Assembly (NCBI RefSeq): GCF_016124325.1
Contig: NZ_WGNY01000002.1
Location: forward strand, 1-64,000
Source of the DNA: Phenylobacterium sp.
Lineage (GTDB): Bacteria; Pseudomonadota; Alphaproteobacteria; Caulobacterales; Caulobacteraceae
Direction of reading: 5' to 3'
Length of the DNA stretch: 64,000 nt
Shown: positions 44,240 through 53,007 of the stretch, piece after piece
Numbering within the stretch: the first letter of the stretch is position 1
How the letters are laid out: each line of letters starts with the position of its first letter
Notes under the pieces: generated by a model
The model's database searches: none
Told to the model about the DNA's origin: nothing
Seen by the model: only the letters and a program-made list of their open reading frames with translations
Made by a program: the position numbers and the translations under genes

Positions 44240-46645
44240 CTACGCGGCCGCGGTCTCGGCCTCGTCCCCGTGGCCGTCCAGCGCCGCCTGCAGGGCCTCG
44301 TACAGGCGCTGGGCCTCGATGGGCTTGGCGACGAGGGCGTCCATACCGGACTGCAGATATTCCGAGATCTGGTGGCTCATGGCGTTGGCGGTCAGCGCCA
44401 CGATCGGCGTGCGGGCCCGGCCCTCCGAGCGTTCGCGGGTGCGGATCAGCGCCGTGGCGGTCGGCCCGTCCATCACCGGCATCTGCACGTCCATCAGGAT
44501 CACGTCCCAGGGCTCGCGCTCCCAGGCCTCGACCGCCTCGCGCCCGTCGGAGACGATCACCGGCTCGATCCCGACCTGGTCCAGCAGCGTGCGCAGCACG
44601 AGCTGGTTCATGGCGTTGTCCTCCGCCGCCAGCAAGCGGATCGGCCGCTCGGGCCGGGGCGCCGCCTGGGGCCTGGCCTTCGCCGGCTTCGGCCGGGGCG
44701 CAGCGCGCGCCACCTTCTCCAGCGGCAGCAGCGCGGTGAAGGTCGACCCCATGCCGGGCGCGCTGGTGGCCTTGATCGATCCGCCCATCAGCTGGACCAG
44801 CTCGCGGCAGATCGCCAGCCCCAGGCCGGTGCCGCCGAATCTCCGGGTCGTCGAGGCGTCGGCCTGCTCGAACTTGCGGAACAGGCCCGCGAGCTGCTTG
44901 GCCGTCATCCCGATGCCGGAATCGAAGACGGTAAGCGACAGGTCGCCCTTGTCGCGTCCGATACGCACCTTCACGCCGCCCTTCTCGGTGAACTTCAGGG
45001 CGTTGGAGACGAGGTTCCAGAGGATCTGGCGCACGCGCACCTGATCGCCTTCGTAGACGCCGCGCGCCGCGCGATCGACGCTCAGCTCGAAGGTCAGGCC
45101 CTTGGTCTGGGCGATGGCCTCGAAGGTGGCGTGGACCGTCTTGGCCAAGGCCGTCACCTCGAAGCGCGCGGTCTCCAGGCCCAGCTTGCCGGCCTCGATC
45201 TTCGACAGGTCCAGCACGTCGTTCAGGATCGCCAGCAGGCTCTCGCCCGACTGGCGGATCACGTCGAGCCGCTCGCGCTGGGGGTCGCTCAGGTCGGGCT
45301 CGGCGGCCATGGCCTGGGCCATGCCCAGCACGCCGTTCAGCGGCGTGCGGATCTCGTGGCTCATGGTGGCCAGGAAGGCGCTCTTGGCCAGGTTGGCGGC
45401 CTCGGCCTCCTCCTTGGCCAGCACCAACGCCCGCTCCGAGGCCTTCTGGGCGGTGATGTTGCGCAAGGCGCCCACCAGGCGAACGGGCCGCCCGTGCTCG
45501 TCGGCGATGACCGTCGCGGTTCCGGAGACCCAGACTTCCTGGCCGTCGCCGCGCGCGACGCGATACTGGGGCCGGTAGCTCTCGCCGAGACGCTCGTGGC
45601 GGTCCCACATCTCCTGCACGACGGACCGGTCGCGCGGATCGATCGTGGCCCAGATGTCCGTCGCCAGCTCTTCGTAGGTCTTGGGCGTGTCGAAGAACGT
45701 GTCCTCCGCCCCCACCTTGATGAGTTCCTGTTGCCTGTAGTCCATCTCGTAGACGTGCAGCTCGGCCAGTTGCATGGCGACGCGCAGGCGCTCCTCGGAG
45801 CGCGCGCTGCGCTCCAGCGCTTCCATCAGCCGGGTGATCTCGTACGAGGTGATGATCAGGCCGCCGACCGTCCCGTCGTGTTCGAACCACGGCTTGAGCT
45901 GGACGCGGACCCATTCCGAACCGCCGCCCACCTTGGGGATCTGCAGCCGCTCGATGGCGCGTTCGTTCCCCTGGAGGCTGTGCTCGATGCCCGCCCGCCA
46001 TTGCTCGAACATGTCGGGCCGGAGTTCGTAGAGCGTCTTGCCGATGACCTCCTGGCCTTCGAGGCCCCGGGCCTGGATCCACGGCGGGCTGGCGTAGAGC
46101 AGCCGCGCATCCCGGTCGGTGAGCACCATCGAGACGGGCATGGCGTCCACGATCGCCGACATCGTCCTCTGGTAGCCGACCTGCGCCCTGGCGGCGTTGG
46201 CCCGGATCCACTCGTCGGCCACGAAGTCCGCGAGATCTTGCAGCCGGCGAAGCAGAACCGGATCGCAGGCGCGCGTCTGGAACCCGGCGACCCAGAGCGC
46301 GCCGGGCGTCGTGCCGTCGGCCAGGCGGATTGGCGCGCCCGCGAAGAAGCGGACGTGGGGCGGCCCGGCGACCACCGGATCGTCGGAGAATCGCGGATCA
46401 GCGCTGGCGTCCTCGACCCAGATCGCCTCGCCCCGGTTCATGACCTCGCGGACGCCTCTCGCGTCGCCGTGCAGTTCGGCGCCGGCGGGCCGGCTGCGCC
46501 ATGACCCGCCTTCGGCCGGCAGCGTGATCTGGGCCTCGACCTCGCCGAAAAGGGTTCGCGCCAGACGCGTCGCGCGATCGAAGATGGGTCCGGATTGCTC
46601 CAGACCAGGCGGCGGATCGCCGTCTCGCATCCCCTCGCGCCCCAT
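44240..46645 (-). CDS. hybrid sensor histidine kinase: GAF-like, PAS, PAS, HisKA, HATPase, receiver
   Basis: 801 aa from the ATG at 46643-46645, behind AGGGG; two in-frame ATGs lie nearby (46666 and 46630). No membrane helix is seen, so it is cytosolic. A GAF-like domain covers about 20-150, and PAS/PAC domains about 160-275 and 280-400. The H-box is LATMSHEIRTPLNGVLGMA with His430, followed by N-box NLVSNALKFTEKGG, DSGIGM and GGTGLGLAICREL. The receiver has Glu675-Asp676 and phospho-Asp719 in ILMDVQMPVMDG. It needs an Hpt partner for a full relay; one lies at 26115. Confidence 0.94.
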   Translation of the reverse strand: MGREGMRDGDPPPGLEQSGPIFDRATRLARTLFGEVEAQITLPAEGGSWRSRPAGAELHGDARGVREVMNRGEAIWVEDASADPRFSDDPVVAGPPHVRFFAGAPIRLADGTTPGALWVAGFQTRACDPVLLRRLQDLADFVADEWIRANAARAQVGYQRTMSAIVDAMPVSMVLTDRDARLLYASPPWIQARGLEGQEVIGKTLYELRPDMFEQWRAGIEHSLQGNERAIERLQIPKVGGGSEWVRVQLKPWFEHDGTVGGLIITSYEITRLMEALERSARSEERLRVAMQLAELHVYEMDYRQQELIKVGAEDTFFDTPKTYEELATDIWATIDPRDRSVVQEMWDRHERLGESYRPQYRVARGDGQEVWVSGTATVIADEHGRPVRLVGALRNITAQKASERALVLAKEEAEAANLAKSAFLATMSHEIRTPLNGVLGMAQAMAAEPDLSDPQRERLDVIRQSGESLLAILNDVLDLSKIEAGKLGLETARFEVTALAKTVHATFEAIAQTKGLTFELSVDRAARGVYEGDQVRVRQILWNLVSNALKFTEKGGVKVRIGRDKGDLSLTVFDSGIGMTAKQLAGLFRKFEQADASTTRRFGGTGLGLAICRELVQLMGGSIKATSAPGMGSTFTALLPLEKVARAAPRPKPAKARPQAAPRPERPIRLLAAEDNAMNQLVLRTLLDQVGIEPVIVSDGREAVEAWEREPWDVILMDVQMPVMDGPTATALIRTRERSEGRARTPIVALTANAMSHQISEYLQSGMDALVAKPIEAQRLYEALQAALDGHGDEAETAAA

Positions 46646-46705
46646 TCCTCGCCCCTGATGGTCCATCGGCGATCGCGGACCTGCGGCCAAGTTGCACGCT
46701 AGCGG

Positions 46706-47527
46706 TTAACCTCGTGTTTCAACACGACGTTCGGCGAAGGCGAGTTGGTGAAGGACGATGCCGCTGGTCGTCGCGACGTTGAGCGAGTCGAAGCCGCCCG
46801 CCATGGCGATGCGCACGCTGGTCGTCCGCGTCAGGATGTCGTCGGGAAGCCCCGGGCCTTCGGCGCCGAACAGGGCGGCCCTCCGCGGCCCCGGATGGAG
46901 GTCGCGCAGCTCCAGGGCGCCGCGCGGCGAAAGGGCGACGGTCTCGAACCCCGCGACTTCCAGCATCGCGACCAGATCGCCGGCCGAACCGGCCCGCGCG
47001 AAGGGCGTCGTCAGCGCCGCGCCCACGCTGACCCGGATGGCCTTGCGGTAGAGCGGATCGCAGCACGTGTCGTCCAGCAGCACCGCGTCGGCGCCGAAGG
47101 CGGCGGCGTTGCGGAAGACGCCCCCCATGTTGTCGTGATTGGCGATCCCGACCAGCCCGACCACCAGCGCCCGCGCCGGCAGGCCGGCCAGCAGGTCGGC
47201 GGGGTCGCGCAGCCGGCGGCGGCCGACGGCGAGCACGCCGCGGTGGATCGGAAAGCCCACCACCTTGTCCATCACCGCTTGCCCGGCGGCGAAGACCGGC
47301 GTGTCGTCGGGCAGCCCGGCGAGCACGTCCGCCAGGCTCTCCAGCCGGTGGGCGGCGACCAGCGCCGAGACGAGCGCGGCGGGATCGGCGGCGATCGCCT
47401 TCTCCAGCACCACCCGCCCCTCGGCGACGAAGAACCCCTGGCGGCCGACGAGGTCGCGCTCGCGCACCGCGCGGTAGGGCTCCAGGCGGGGGTCGTCGGG
47501 ATCCTCGACGGCGAAGACCTGGGGCAC
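46706..47527 (-). CDS. RNA 2'-O-ribose methyltransferase, TrmH/SpoU family
   Basis: 273 aa. An N-terminal substrate-binding domain (about 1-110) precedes the SPOUT fold. The three motifs are GIANHDNMGGVFRNAAAFGA, ALFGAEGPGLP and IAMAGGFDSLNVATTSGIVL. The substrate (tRNA or rRNA) is unknown. It is a different paralogue from the gene at 229. The start is GTG at 47525-47527. Confidence 0.88.
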   Translation of the reverse strand: MPQVFAVEDPDDPRLEPYRAVRERDLVGRQGFFVAEGRVVLEKAIAADPAALVSALVAAHRLESLADVLAGLPDDTPVFAAGQAVMDKVVGFPIHRGVLAVGRRRLRDPADLLAGLPARALVVGLVGIANHDNMGGVFRNAAAFGADAVLLDDTCCDPLYRKAIRVSVGAALTTPFARAGSAGDLVAMLEVAGFETVALSPRGALELRDLHPGPRRAALFGAEGPGLPDDILTRTTSVRIAMAGGFDSLNVATTSGIVLHQLAFAERRVETRG

Positions 47528-47590
47528 GCCGCTAACGCGCGCCCGGGCCTAGGCCCGCGGGTCGCCTCGACCCGTGGAACCGCGGCGCCG

Positions 47591-48409
47591 TCACCGGTCT
47601 TCGGGGCGCTCGCGCACCCGCACGATCAGCGATTGGCTGGCGGTGGCCATCAGTTCCCCGTCCTGGGCGAACAGGGACATGGTCCCATGGGCGAAGCCGC
47701 CATGCACGCCGGTGACGTGGATGTCGCAAAGCACCCAGTCGGTCGGCACGATGCGCCGGATCCGCAGGGTGTTGTCCAGGCTGTTGCCGCCGGCGTTCCG
47801 GCCCAGCGCGTTGCCGACGCCCTGGGGCACCAGGTCGGCCATCACGGCCAGCATGGCGACGTCGATCTTCAGCCCCTCGACCGGCCGGGCCCAGAGCACC
47901 GTGCGGCCATCGGGCTCGGCGGCGCCGACCCGGTCGAAGCCCGAACGCCCCTTGGCGAACCGCACGTCCATGCGGGCGTGGACCCCCTCCTCCGAGCCTC
48001 GCCAGTGCTGCCGCGGCTCGCAGTCCTCGGGCGGCGGGACCTTCGGCGCCTCCAGCCACTGCCCCGACAGGTCGCTGGGCCGCGAGCCCAGGGCGGCGTT
48101 GACCGAAATGATCTCCTTGTCGTCGACGTGGCCGATCGCCCGGGCCTGGGTGATGTGCTTGCCCTCGACCGGCGTCCAGACGTCGATGTCCACCACGCTC
48201 GGCGGCTGGGCGTAGCCGAGATACTGGGCCGTCGCCCAGACCAGCGGCCGCCCCGTCGTGCGTTCCAGCGCCGCGACCGCGGAGGCCATGCCGACGCCCC
48301 CGAACATGAACACGCCGCCCGGCGGACCGACACAGATCGTGGGATCCACCGGCAGGTACCAGCGGTGCGGATTGTGGGTCGGCTTGAGGTCGAAGAACAG
48401 CTTGTCCAT
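47591..48409 (-). CDS. acyl-CoA thioesterase, double-hotdog (TesB-like)
   Basis: 272 aa. The first hotdog has FMFGGVGMASAVAALERTTG and the second DWVLCDIHVTGVHGGFAHGTMSLFAQDGELMATASQS, split as VHGGFAHGTMSLF and DGELMATASQS, the typical TesB end. It would release free acids from acyl-CoA. The ATG at 48407-48409 follows AGGAGG closely; 24 further residues are open upstream but lie outside the fold. Confidence 0.85.
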   Translation of the reverse strand: MDKLFFDLKPTHNPHRWYLPVDPTICVGPPGGVFMFGGVGMASAVAALERTTGRPLVWATAQYLGYAQPPSVVDIDVWTPVEGKHITQARAIGHVDDKEIISVNAALGSRPSDLSGQWLEAPKVPPPEDCEPRQHWRGSEEGVHARMDVRFAKGRSGFDRVGAAEPDGRTVLWARPVEGLKIDVAMLAVMADLVPQGVGNALGRNAGGNSLDNTLRIRRIVPTDWVLCDIHVTGVHGGFAHGTMSLFAQDGELMATASQSLIVRVRERPEDR

Positions 48410-48563
48410 GGCCTCCTGAAACCCTGTCCGCGAGGCCCGCGCAAGCCTCGATTCTAACAGGCGAAATTCGCTGCGGCACACGCATCGCGAGAACCCGCAA
48501 ACCGGGCCTCAACCACGAATCTTAAGTGCGAAGTGACGGGCGCCATTTAGGTTGACGCGCGCC

Positions 48564-48971
48564 ATGGCTTATCCCGCCGCCCCGTTCCCCCGCATCACCG
48601 GCCTGCCGCGCCGGTTCTACGCGCCGGTCGGCGTGATCGTGGGCGCGACGGTGCTGGGCCTGTCGCTGACGCCGCTCACCGACGCCTTCGTCGCGCGCCT
48701 GCTGCTGTTCTACGCCGGCACCGCCCTGGCCTACGGCCTGATGCCGTTCGTGCGCCGCGGCGACGTCCCGCTGGTGGCCGCCTGGGTCGTGCTGCTGAGC
48801 GAGCTGTCGCCCTGCATCGTCGGCCAGCTGATCTCGCCGGTGAAGGTGACGGCCGACGTCCTGGGCGTGCTGATGGCCGCCGGACCGATCTACCTCGCCC
48901 GCCTGCGCCAGGTGATGCAGGGCGACACGCGCCCCTCCGCGCGCCGCGCGTCCGAACTCGGCTCCCGCTAG
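48564..48971 (+). CDS. small integral membrane protein of unknown function
   Basis: 135 aa with about four hydrophobic segments: APVGVIVGATVLGLSLTPL, LLLFYAGTALAYGLMPF, PLVAAWVVLLSELSPCIVG and VTADVLGVLMAAGPIYLARL. No family is recognised. It is convergent with the enoyl-CoA hydratase gene, 11 bases away. Confidence 0.65.
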   Translation: MAYPAAPFPRITGLPRRFYAPVGVIVGATVLGLSLTPLTDAFVARLLLFYAGTALAYGLMPFVRRGDVPLVAAWVVLLSELSPCIVGQLISPVKVTADVLGVLMAAGPIYLARLRQVMQGDTRPSARRASELGSR

Positions 48972-48982
48972 TTGCGCGTGAA

Positions 48983-49735
48983 CTAGCTCCGCGTGAAGAC
49001 CGGCTCGCGCCGTTCGCGGAAGGCCGCGACGGCGGCCTTGTGGTCGTTCGACCGGCGCAGCACCCGCAACTCCTCGGCCCAGATCCTGTCGGCCTCCTCG
49101 GGCGACAGGTCCGGCGCGCGGTTCGCCGTGCGCTTGGTGGCTTCCACCGACAGCGGCGCACGGGTTGCGATCCGTTCCGCCATGGCGACCGCCGCGCCCC
49201 GAAGCTCGTCCGGCTGGTGCACGCCGGTCACCAGGCCATAGCGCTCGGCCGTCTCGGCGTCGTGCGGCAGACCCGTCAGCAGCATCGACTTGGCCCTTGA
49301 GACGCCGATCAGGCGAGGCAGCCGGTAGGTCGAGGCCATCAGGCCCACGTTGACGCCGGCGCAGACGAACTTCGCCTCGGTGGAAGCCAGGCGGATGTCG
49401 CAGCACAGCGCCAGCTCGAAGCCGCCGCCCACGGACCAGCCGTTGACCGCCGCCACGACGGGCACGCGCGTCGCCTCCAGCCGCTCGAGCAGCCGCCCGA
49501 ACCCGGCGAGGTCCTCGCCCTTGGGGCCGACGTTCTTCAGATCGTCGCCCGAGCAGAACGCCCGCCCCCGTCCGGTGACGATCAGGCAGCGCAGGGCGTC
49601 GTCGGCCTCGACCCGGTCCAGCGCGTCCATGAACGTCTGGCGCATCTCGACGCCCAGCGGGTTCATGGGCGGATTGTCGATCTCCAGGAGGACGATCGTC
49701 CGCGAGATCGGATGGACATGCACCGTTCCGCTCAC
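48983..49735 (-). CDS. enoyl-CoA hydratase/isomerase family protein
   Basis: 250 aa crotonase fold. The oxyanion-hole segments are FCSGDDLKNVG and VNGWSVGGGFELALCCDIRLAS. At the position of the usual catalytic Glu pair, ASTEAKFVCAGVNVGLMAS has no second Glu, so the reaction may differ from plain hydration. The GTG start overlaps the stop of the CoA-transferase gene by four bases. Third gene of an SDR/CoA-transferase/crotonase operon. Confidence 0.9.
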   Translation of the reverse strand: MSGTVHVHPISRTIVLLEIDNPPMNPLGVEMRQTFMDALDRVEADDALRCLIVTGRGRAFCSGDDLKNVGPKGEDLAGFGRLLERLEATRVPVVAAVNGWSVGGGFELALCCDIRLASTEAKFVCAGVNVGLMASTYRLPRLIGVSRAKSMLLTGLPHDAETAERYGLVTGVHQPDELRGAAVAMAERIATRAPLSVEATKRTANRAPDLSPEEADRIWAEELRVLRRSNDHKAAVAAFRERREPVFTRS

Positions 49736-50922
49736 GCGGGGACCTCCTTGCGCTCGGTGGCCGCGGCGCCCGTAGCGACCAGACCTTCGATCTCTTCGGG
49801 CGAATAGCCGGCCTCGGCCAGCACCTCGCGGGTGTGTTGGCCCACCTCGCCCGGCCCGCGGGTCAGGGCGACGGGCGTCTCGTGCAGCTTGATGGGCGTC
49901 TTGACGAACCGGCGGCCGTCCGCCTCGCCCAGCAGCCCCCGCGCCTTGATCTGCGGATCGTCCCAGGCCTGGGCGATGTTGTTGAGCGGCCCGGCGGGCA
50001 CCCCCACCGCCTCGAACTTCGGCAGCCAGTTCGCCGTCGTGTCGCGCGCCAGCACGGCCTCGAGGCGCGCCTCCAGCGCGTCGCGGTTCCTCACCCGCGC
50101 GGCCGGCGTGTCGAACCCCGGCTCGTCCGCCAGGCCCGGTTCGTCCAGCGCCTCGCAGAACCGCTTCCAGAGCCGCTGGCTGTTGACCCCCACCACGACG
50201 TGTCCGTCCGCCGTCTTCAGCGGCTCGTACGGCGCGGCCAGCCGATGGCGCGCGCCGTTGCGGCCGGCCACCTCGCCCGTCGACAGGTACATGCCCGTCT
50301 CCCAGATCGTGTAGGCCAGGGCCGACTCCAGCAGAGAGGTCTCCACATGCTGCCCGCGGCCGGTGGCGTGCCGGCTCTGCAGCGCCGCCAGCACTCCCAC
50401 GGCCGCGAACGCGCCGGCGTTGAGATCAGAGATCGGCACGGCCGTGGAGCAGGGCTTGTCGCTTCCGGCCTCGCCCACGAAGCTCATGATCCCGCTCATC
50501 GCCTGGGTCACCAGGTCGAACCCGCCGCGCTCGCGGTAGGGTCCGTCGAGGCCGAAACCCGAGACCGAGCAATAGACAAGCTTCGGGTTGATCGCCGACA
50601 GGCGGTCATAGCCAAGGCCCATCCTGTCCATCGCGCCCGGCCGGTAGTTCTCGACGAAGACGTCCGCCGTCCCGGCCAGCCGGCGCACCGCGTCTGCGCC
50701 GGCCTCCGCGCCGAGGTCGAGCGCGATGGTCCGCTTGTTGCGGTTGACGTAGTCGAAGGCCCGGAACCCGCCGCCGGCGCCGCGCATGCCGCGCGTGGAT
50801 TCTCCGGCGGGCGGCTCGATCTTGATCACGTCGGCGCCCAGGTCCGCCAGGATCAGGGAGCAATAGGCGCCGGCGATCACGTGGGTGCAGTCCAGCACCC
50901 GCAGGCCGCTGAGCGCCCCCAT
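49732..50922 (-). CDS. family III CoA-transferase (CaiB/BaiF type)
   Basis: 396 aa. The N-terminus LRVLDCTHVIAGAYCSLILADLGADVIKIEPP and the catalytic Asp in AVPISDLNAGAFA match the family. It activates an acid by moving CoA to it. Its start overlaps the SDR stop by one base (TGATG), and its stop overlaps the crotonase start, so the three genes are translationally linked. The substrate is unknown. Confidence 0.92.
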   Translation of the reverse strand: MGALSGLRVLDCTHVIAGAYCSLILADLGADVIKIEPPAGESTRGMRGAGGGFRAFDYVNRNKRTIALDLGAEAGADAVRRLAGTADVFVENYRPGAMDRMGLGYDRLSAINPKLVYCSVSGFGLDGPYRERGGFDLVTQAMSGIMSFVGEAGSDKPCSTAVPISDLNAGAFAAVGVLAALQSRHATGRGQHVETSLLESALAYTIWETGMYLSTGEVAGRNGARHRLAAPYEPLKTADGHVVVGVNSQRLWKRFCEALDEPGLADEPGFDTPAARVRNRDALEARLEAVLARDTTANWLPKFEAVGVPAGPLNNIAQAWDDPQIKARGLLGEADGRRFVKTPIKLHETPVALTRGPGEVGQHTREVLAEAGYSPEEIEGLVATGAAATERKEVPA

Positions 50923-51692
50923 CAGAAGTTGGCGCGGCGCGAGATCGCCCCGTCGACCACCATGTTGATCCCCGTGGTGAAGGCCGAGCGCGGGCTGGCC
51001 AGGAACACCGTGGCCGCGGCGATCTCTTCGGGGGTCGCCATGCGGCCGGTCGGATTGCGCTTGATCATCTGTTCGAAGAAGGCCGGCGCGCCCGCCTTGA
51101 CATTCCCCCATACGCCGCCCTCGAAGAACACGGTGCCCGGCGAGACGACGTTGCAGCGCACCTTCTTGGGCGCCCAGGCGCGCGCCACGCCCTTGGCGAA
51201 GTGGATCTGGGCCGCCTTCATCGCGCCGTACGAGCCGGGCGCATCGGTCTCGGCCGCCGAAATCGACGAGGTGATGAGGAAGGCGGCGTCGCCCGTCTTC
51301 TCGGCCGCCTTCTCCAGGAAGGGCGCGGCGATCTCGAAGGTGCGCACCGCGCCCAGCATGTCGATGTCGAACATCGCCTGCCAGTCGGCCTCGCTGTTGC
51401 CCTGGACGAGAGCGCTGGCGTTCGAAACGAGGATGTCCACGCCGCCCAGCGCCTCGGCCGCCTTGGCGACGAACGCCTTGAGCGCGGGCCCGTCGGCGAT
51501 GTCCACGGCCTGGCCGAACGCCTTGACGCCCTTGGCCTCCAGCGCCTTCACCGCCTCGGCCACCTGCTCGGCGTTGCGGGCGCAGATGGCGACGTTGGCG
51601 CCCTCGTCGGCGAAGGTCTCGGCGATGGCCCGCCCGATGCCGCGGGTCGCCCCGGTGACGACGGCGTTCTTACCCTTGAGCTGCAGGTCCAT
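50922..51692 (-). CDS. short-chain dehydrogenase/reductase (SDR)
   Basis: 256 aa. Cofactor motif TGATRGIGRAIA with Arg in AICARNAEQ suggests NADP(H). Catalytic Ser is in ITSSISA, Tyr/Lys in YGAMKAAQ. The C-terminus has TPEEIAAATVFLASPRSAFTTG. First gene of the three-gene operon; with the CoA-transferase and crotonase it forms a small acyl-CoA pathway. Confidence 0.92.
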   Translation of the reverse strand: MDLQLKGKNAVVTGATRGIGRAIAETFADEGANVAICARNAEQVAEAVKALEAKGVKAFGQAVDIADGPALKAFVAKAAEALGGVDILVSNASALVQGNSEADWQAMFDIDMLGAVRTFEIAAPFLEKAAEKTGDAAFLITSSISAAETDAPGSYGAMKAAQIHFAKGVARAWAPKKVRCNVVSPGTVFFEGGVWGNVKAGAPAFFEQMIKRNPTGRMATPEEIAAATVFLASPRSAFTTGINMVVDGAISRRANF

Positions 51693-51748
51693 GGCGTCCT
51701 CCCTCTTTTGCCGAAGGAAGCGCTATCGCACATCGCCCGCGGCGTCAT

Positions 51749-51768
51749 CCCGGGCCGAGGGGCCCGGG
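51749..51768. repeat. palindromic hairpin in the SDR/LuxR divergent gap
   Basis: CCCGGGCC, loop GAGG, GGCCCGGG: a perfect 8-base stem. The flank TCATCCCGGGC recalls the dispersed palindromic units at 37818 and 55795. It lies in a promoter region of 193 bases. Confidence 0.45.
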
Positions 51769-51885
51769 CGGCATGCGATCGGATGGATTTCGCCGCGGGA
51801 GCCCGGCGGCCGGCGCCATGCGAATGGATGATGCGGGCCTGGAAATCTGCGGCACAACGTAGTTCGTTCGCATGATGGGGGTGCG

Positions 51886-53001
51886 ATGGTCGACGAAGCC
51901 CGCCTGATCGACGAGATCTACGCCGCCGCGCTCGACCCGAAGCGGTGGGTTGGCGTCATGGACGCGCTGTCCGAGGCCGTCGGCGGCCTTCGCGGCTGCC
52001 TGACCCGGATCGACCTTCAGACCGGCGAGAGCGTGGAGGCGATTCTCTTCCGGTCCGACCCGGCCTGGGTCGACGCCTATGCCGAGTACTACGGCGCGAT
52101 CAACGTCTTCATGGACCGGCGCCCCGCGGCCCTACCCGCGCGGACGGTCACCACCGAGGTCAACTGCCTCCCGCGCGAGGACTACCTGCGCTCGGAATAC
52201 TACAATGACTTCATGCGCCCGCAGGACGTCGAGCGCGCGCTCTTCATCCACCTCGGCGTGGCCGGAACCGTTTCAAGCACCGTCAACATCGGCCGAAGGA
52301 CGGGCGACACCTTCGCTCGGGCGGACCTGGAGCTCGCCGCGCGGCTCCAGCCGCACATGATCCGCGCCTACGAGATCGGCCAGCGGCTCGCAGGGCCGAT
52401 CGGGATCGCCCGGAACCTCGTCGAGACGCTGCATCACTCGCCCCATCCCCTGCTGCTGGCGGCCCCGGATGGCGCCGTTGTCTTCGCGAACGACGCCGCC
52501 GAACGCCTCCTGGCCCGCGACCGCGGCCTCATGGTCCTGAACGGACGCCTCACCGCGGGTCACGCCGAGGCCGCACGCCGCCTCTCGGTCCTTCTCGCGC
52601 AAGCAGCGCACCGATCCGGGCCCCGAAGCGGGGGAACGATGAGCGTTCCGAGTCCGACGGGCGGCTTTCCGCTGGCGGTCAGGACGGCGCCGATGCCGCT
52701 GGAGGACGGCCCGATCCACTTCGCCGCCGCGCCCGTCCTCGTCTCGGTCACGGACCTGGACAGCGAGATCAGAGCGCCCGAGGAGGAACTTCGTCTCCTC
52801 TTCGGCCTGACCCAGGCCGAGGCGCGGCTCGCGGCGGCCGTGTTCGAAGGCTTGACGCTGCCCGAAGCCGCCGACCGCTTCGGCGTCAGCGTGAACACCA
52901 CCCGCTTCCAACTCGCCAGGGTGTTCGAAAAGACCGGCGCGACCCGGCAGGCCGAACTGGTGAAACTGATGATGCGCCTGGCCGGCGGGGCCGTCGGCTG
53001 A
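51886..53001 (+). CDS. LuxR-type helix-turn-helix transcriptional regulator
   Basis: 371 aa. The C-terminal HTH (about 305-365) is FGLTQAEARLAAAVFEGLTL, then EAADRFGVSVNTTRFQLARVFEKTGATRQAELVKL. A PAS-like segment lies before it (PHPLLLAAPDGAVVFANDAAERLL). The N-terminal 180 residues form an unknown sensor domain. It lies between the acyl-CoA operon and malonyl-CoA synthetase, both on the other strand, and could control either. Confidence 0.88.
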   Translation: MVDEARLIDEIYAAALDPKRWVGVMDALSEAVGGLRGCLTRIDLQTGESVEAILFRSDPAWVDAYAEYYGAINVFMDRRPAALPARTVTTEVNCLPREDYLRSEYYNDFMRPQDVERALFIHLGVAGTVSSTVNIGRRTGDTFARADLELAARLQPHMIRAYEIGQRLAGPIGIARNLVETLHHSPHPLLLAAPDGAVVFANDAAERLLARDRGLMVLNGRLTAGHAEAARRLSVLLAQAAHRSGPRSGGTMSVPSPTGGFPLAVRTAPMPLEDGPIHFAAAPVLVSVTDLDSEIRAPEEELRLLFGLTQAEARLAAAVFEGLTLPEAADRFGVSVNTTRFQLARVFEKTGATRQAELVKLMMRLAGGAVG

Positions 53002-53007
53002 ACCGAA

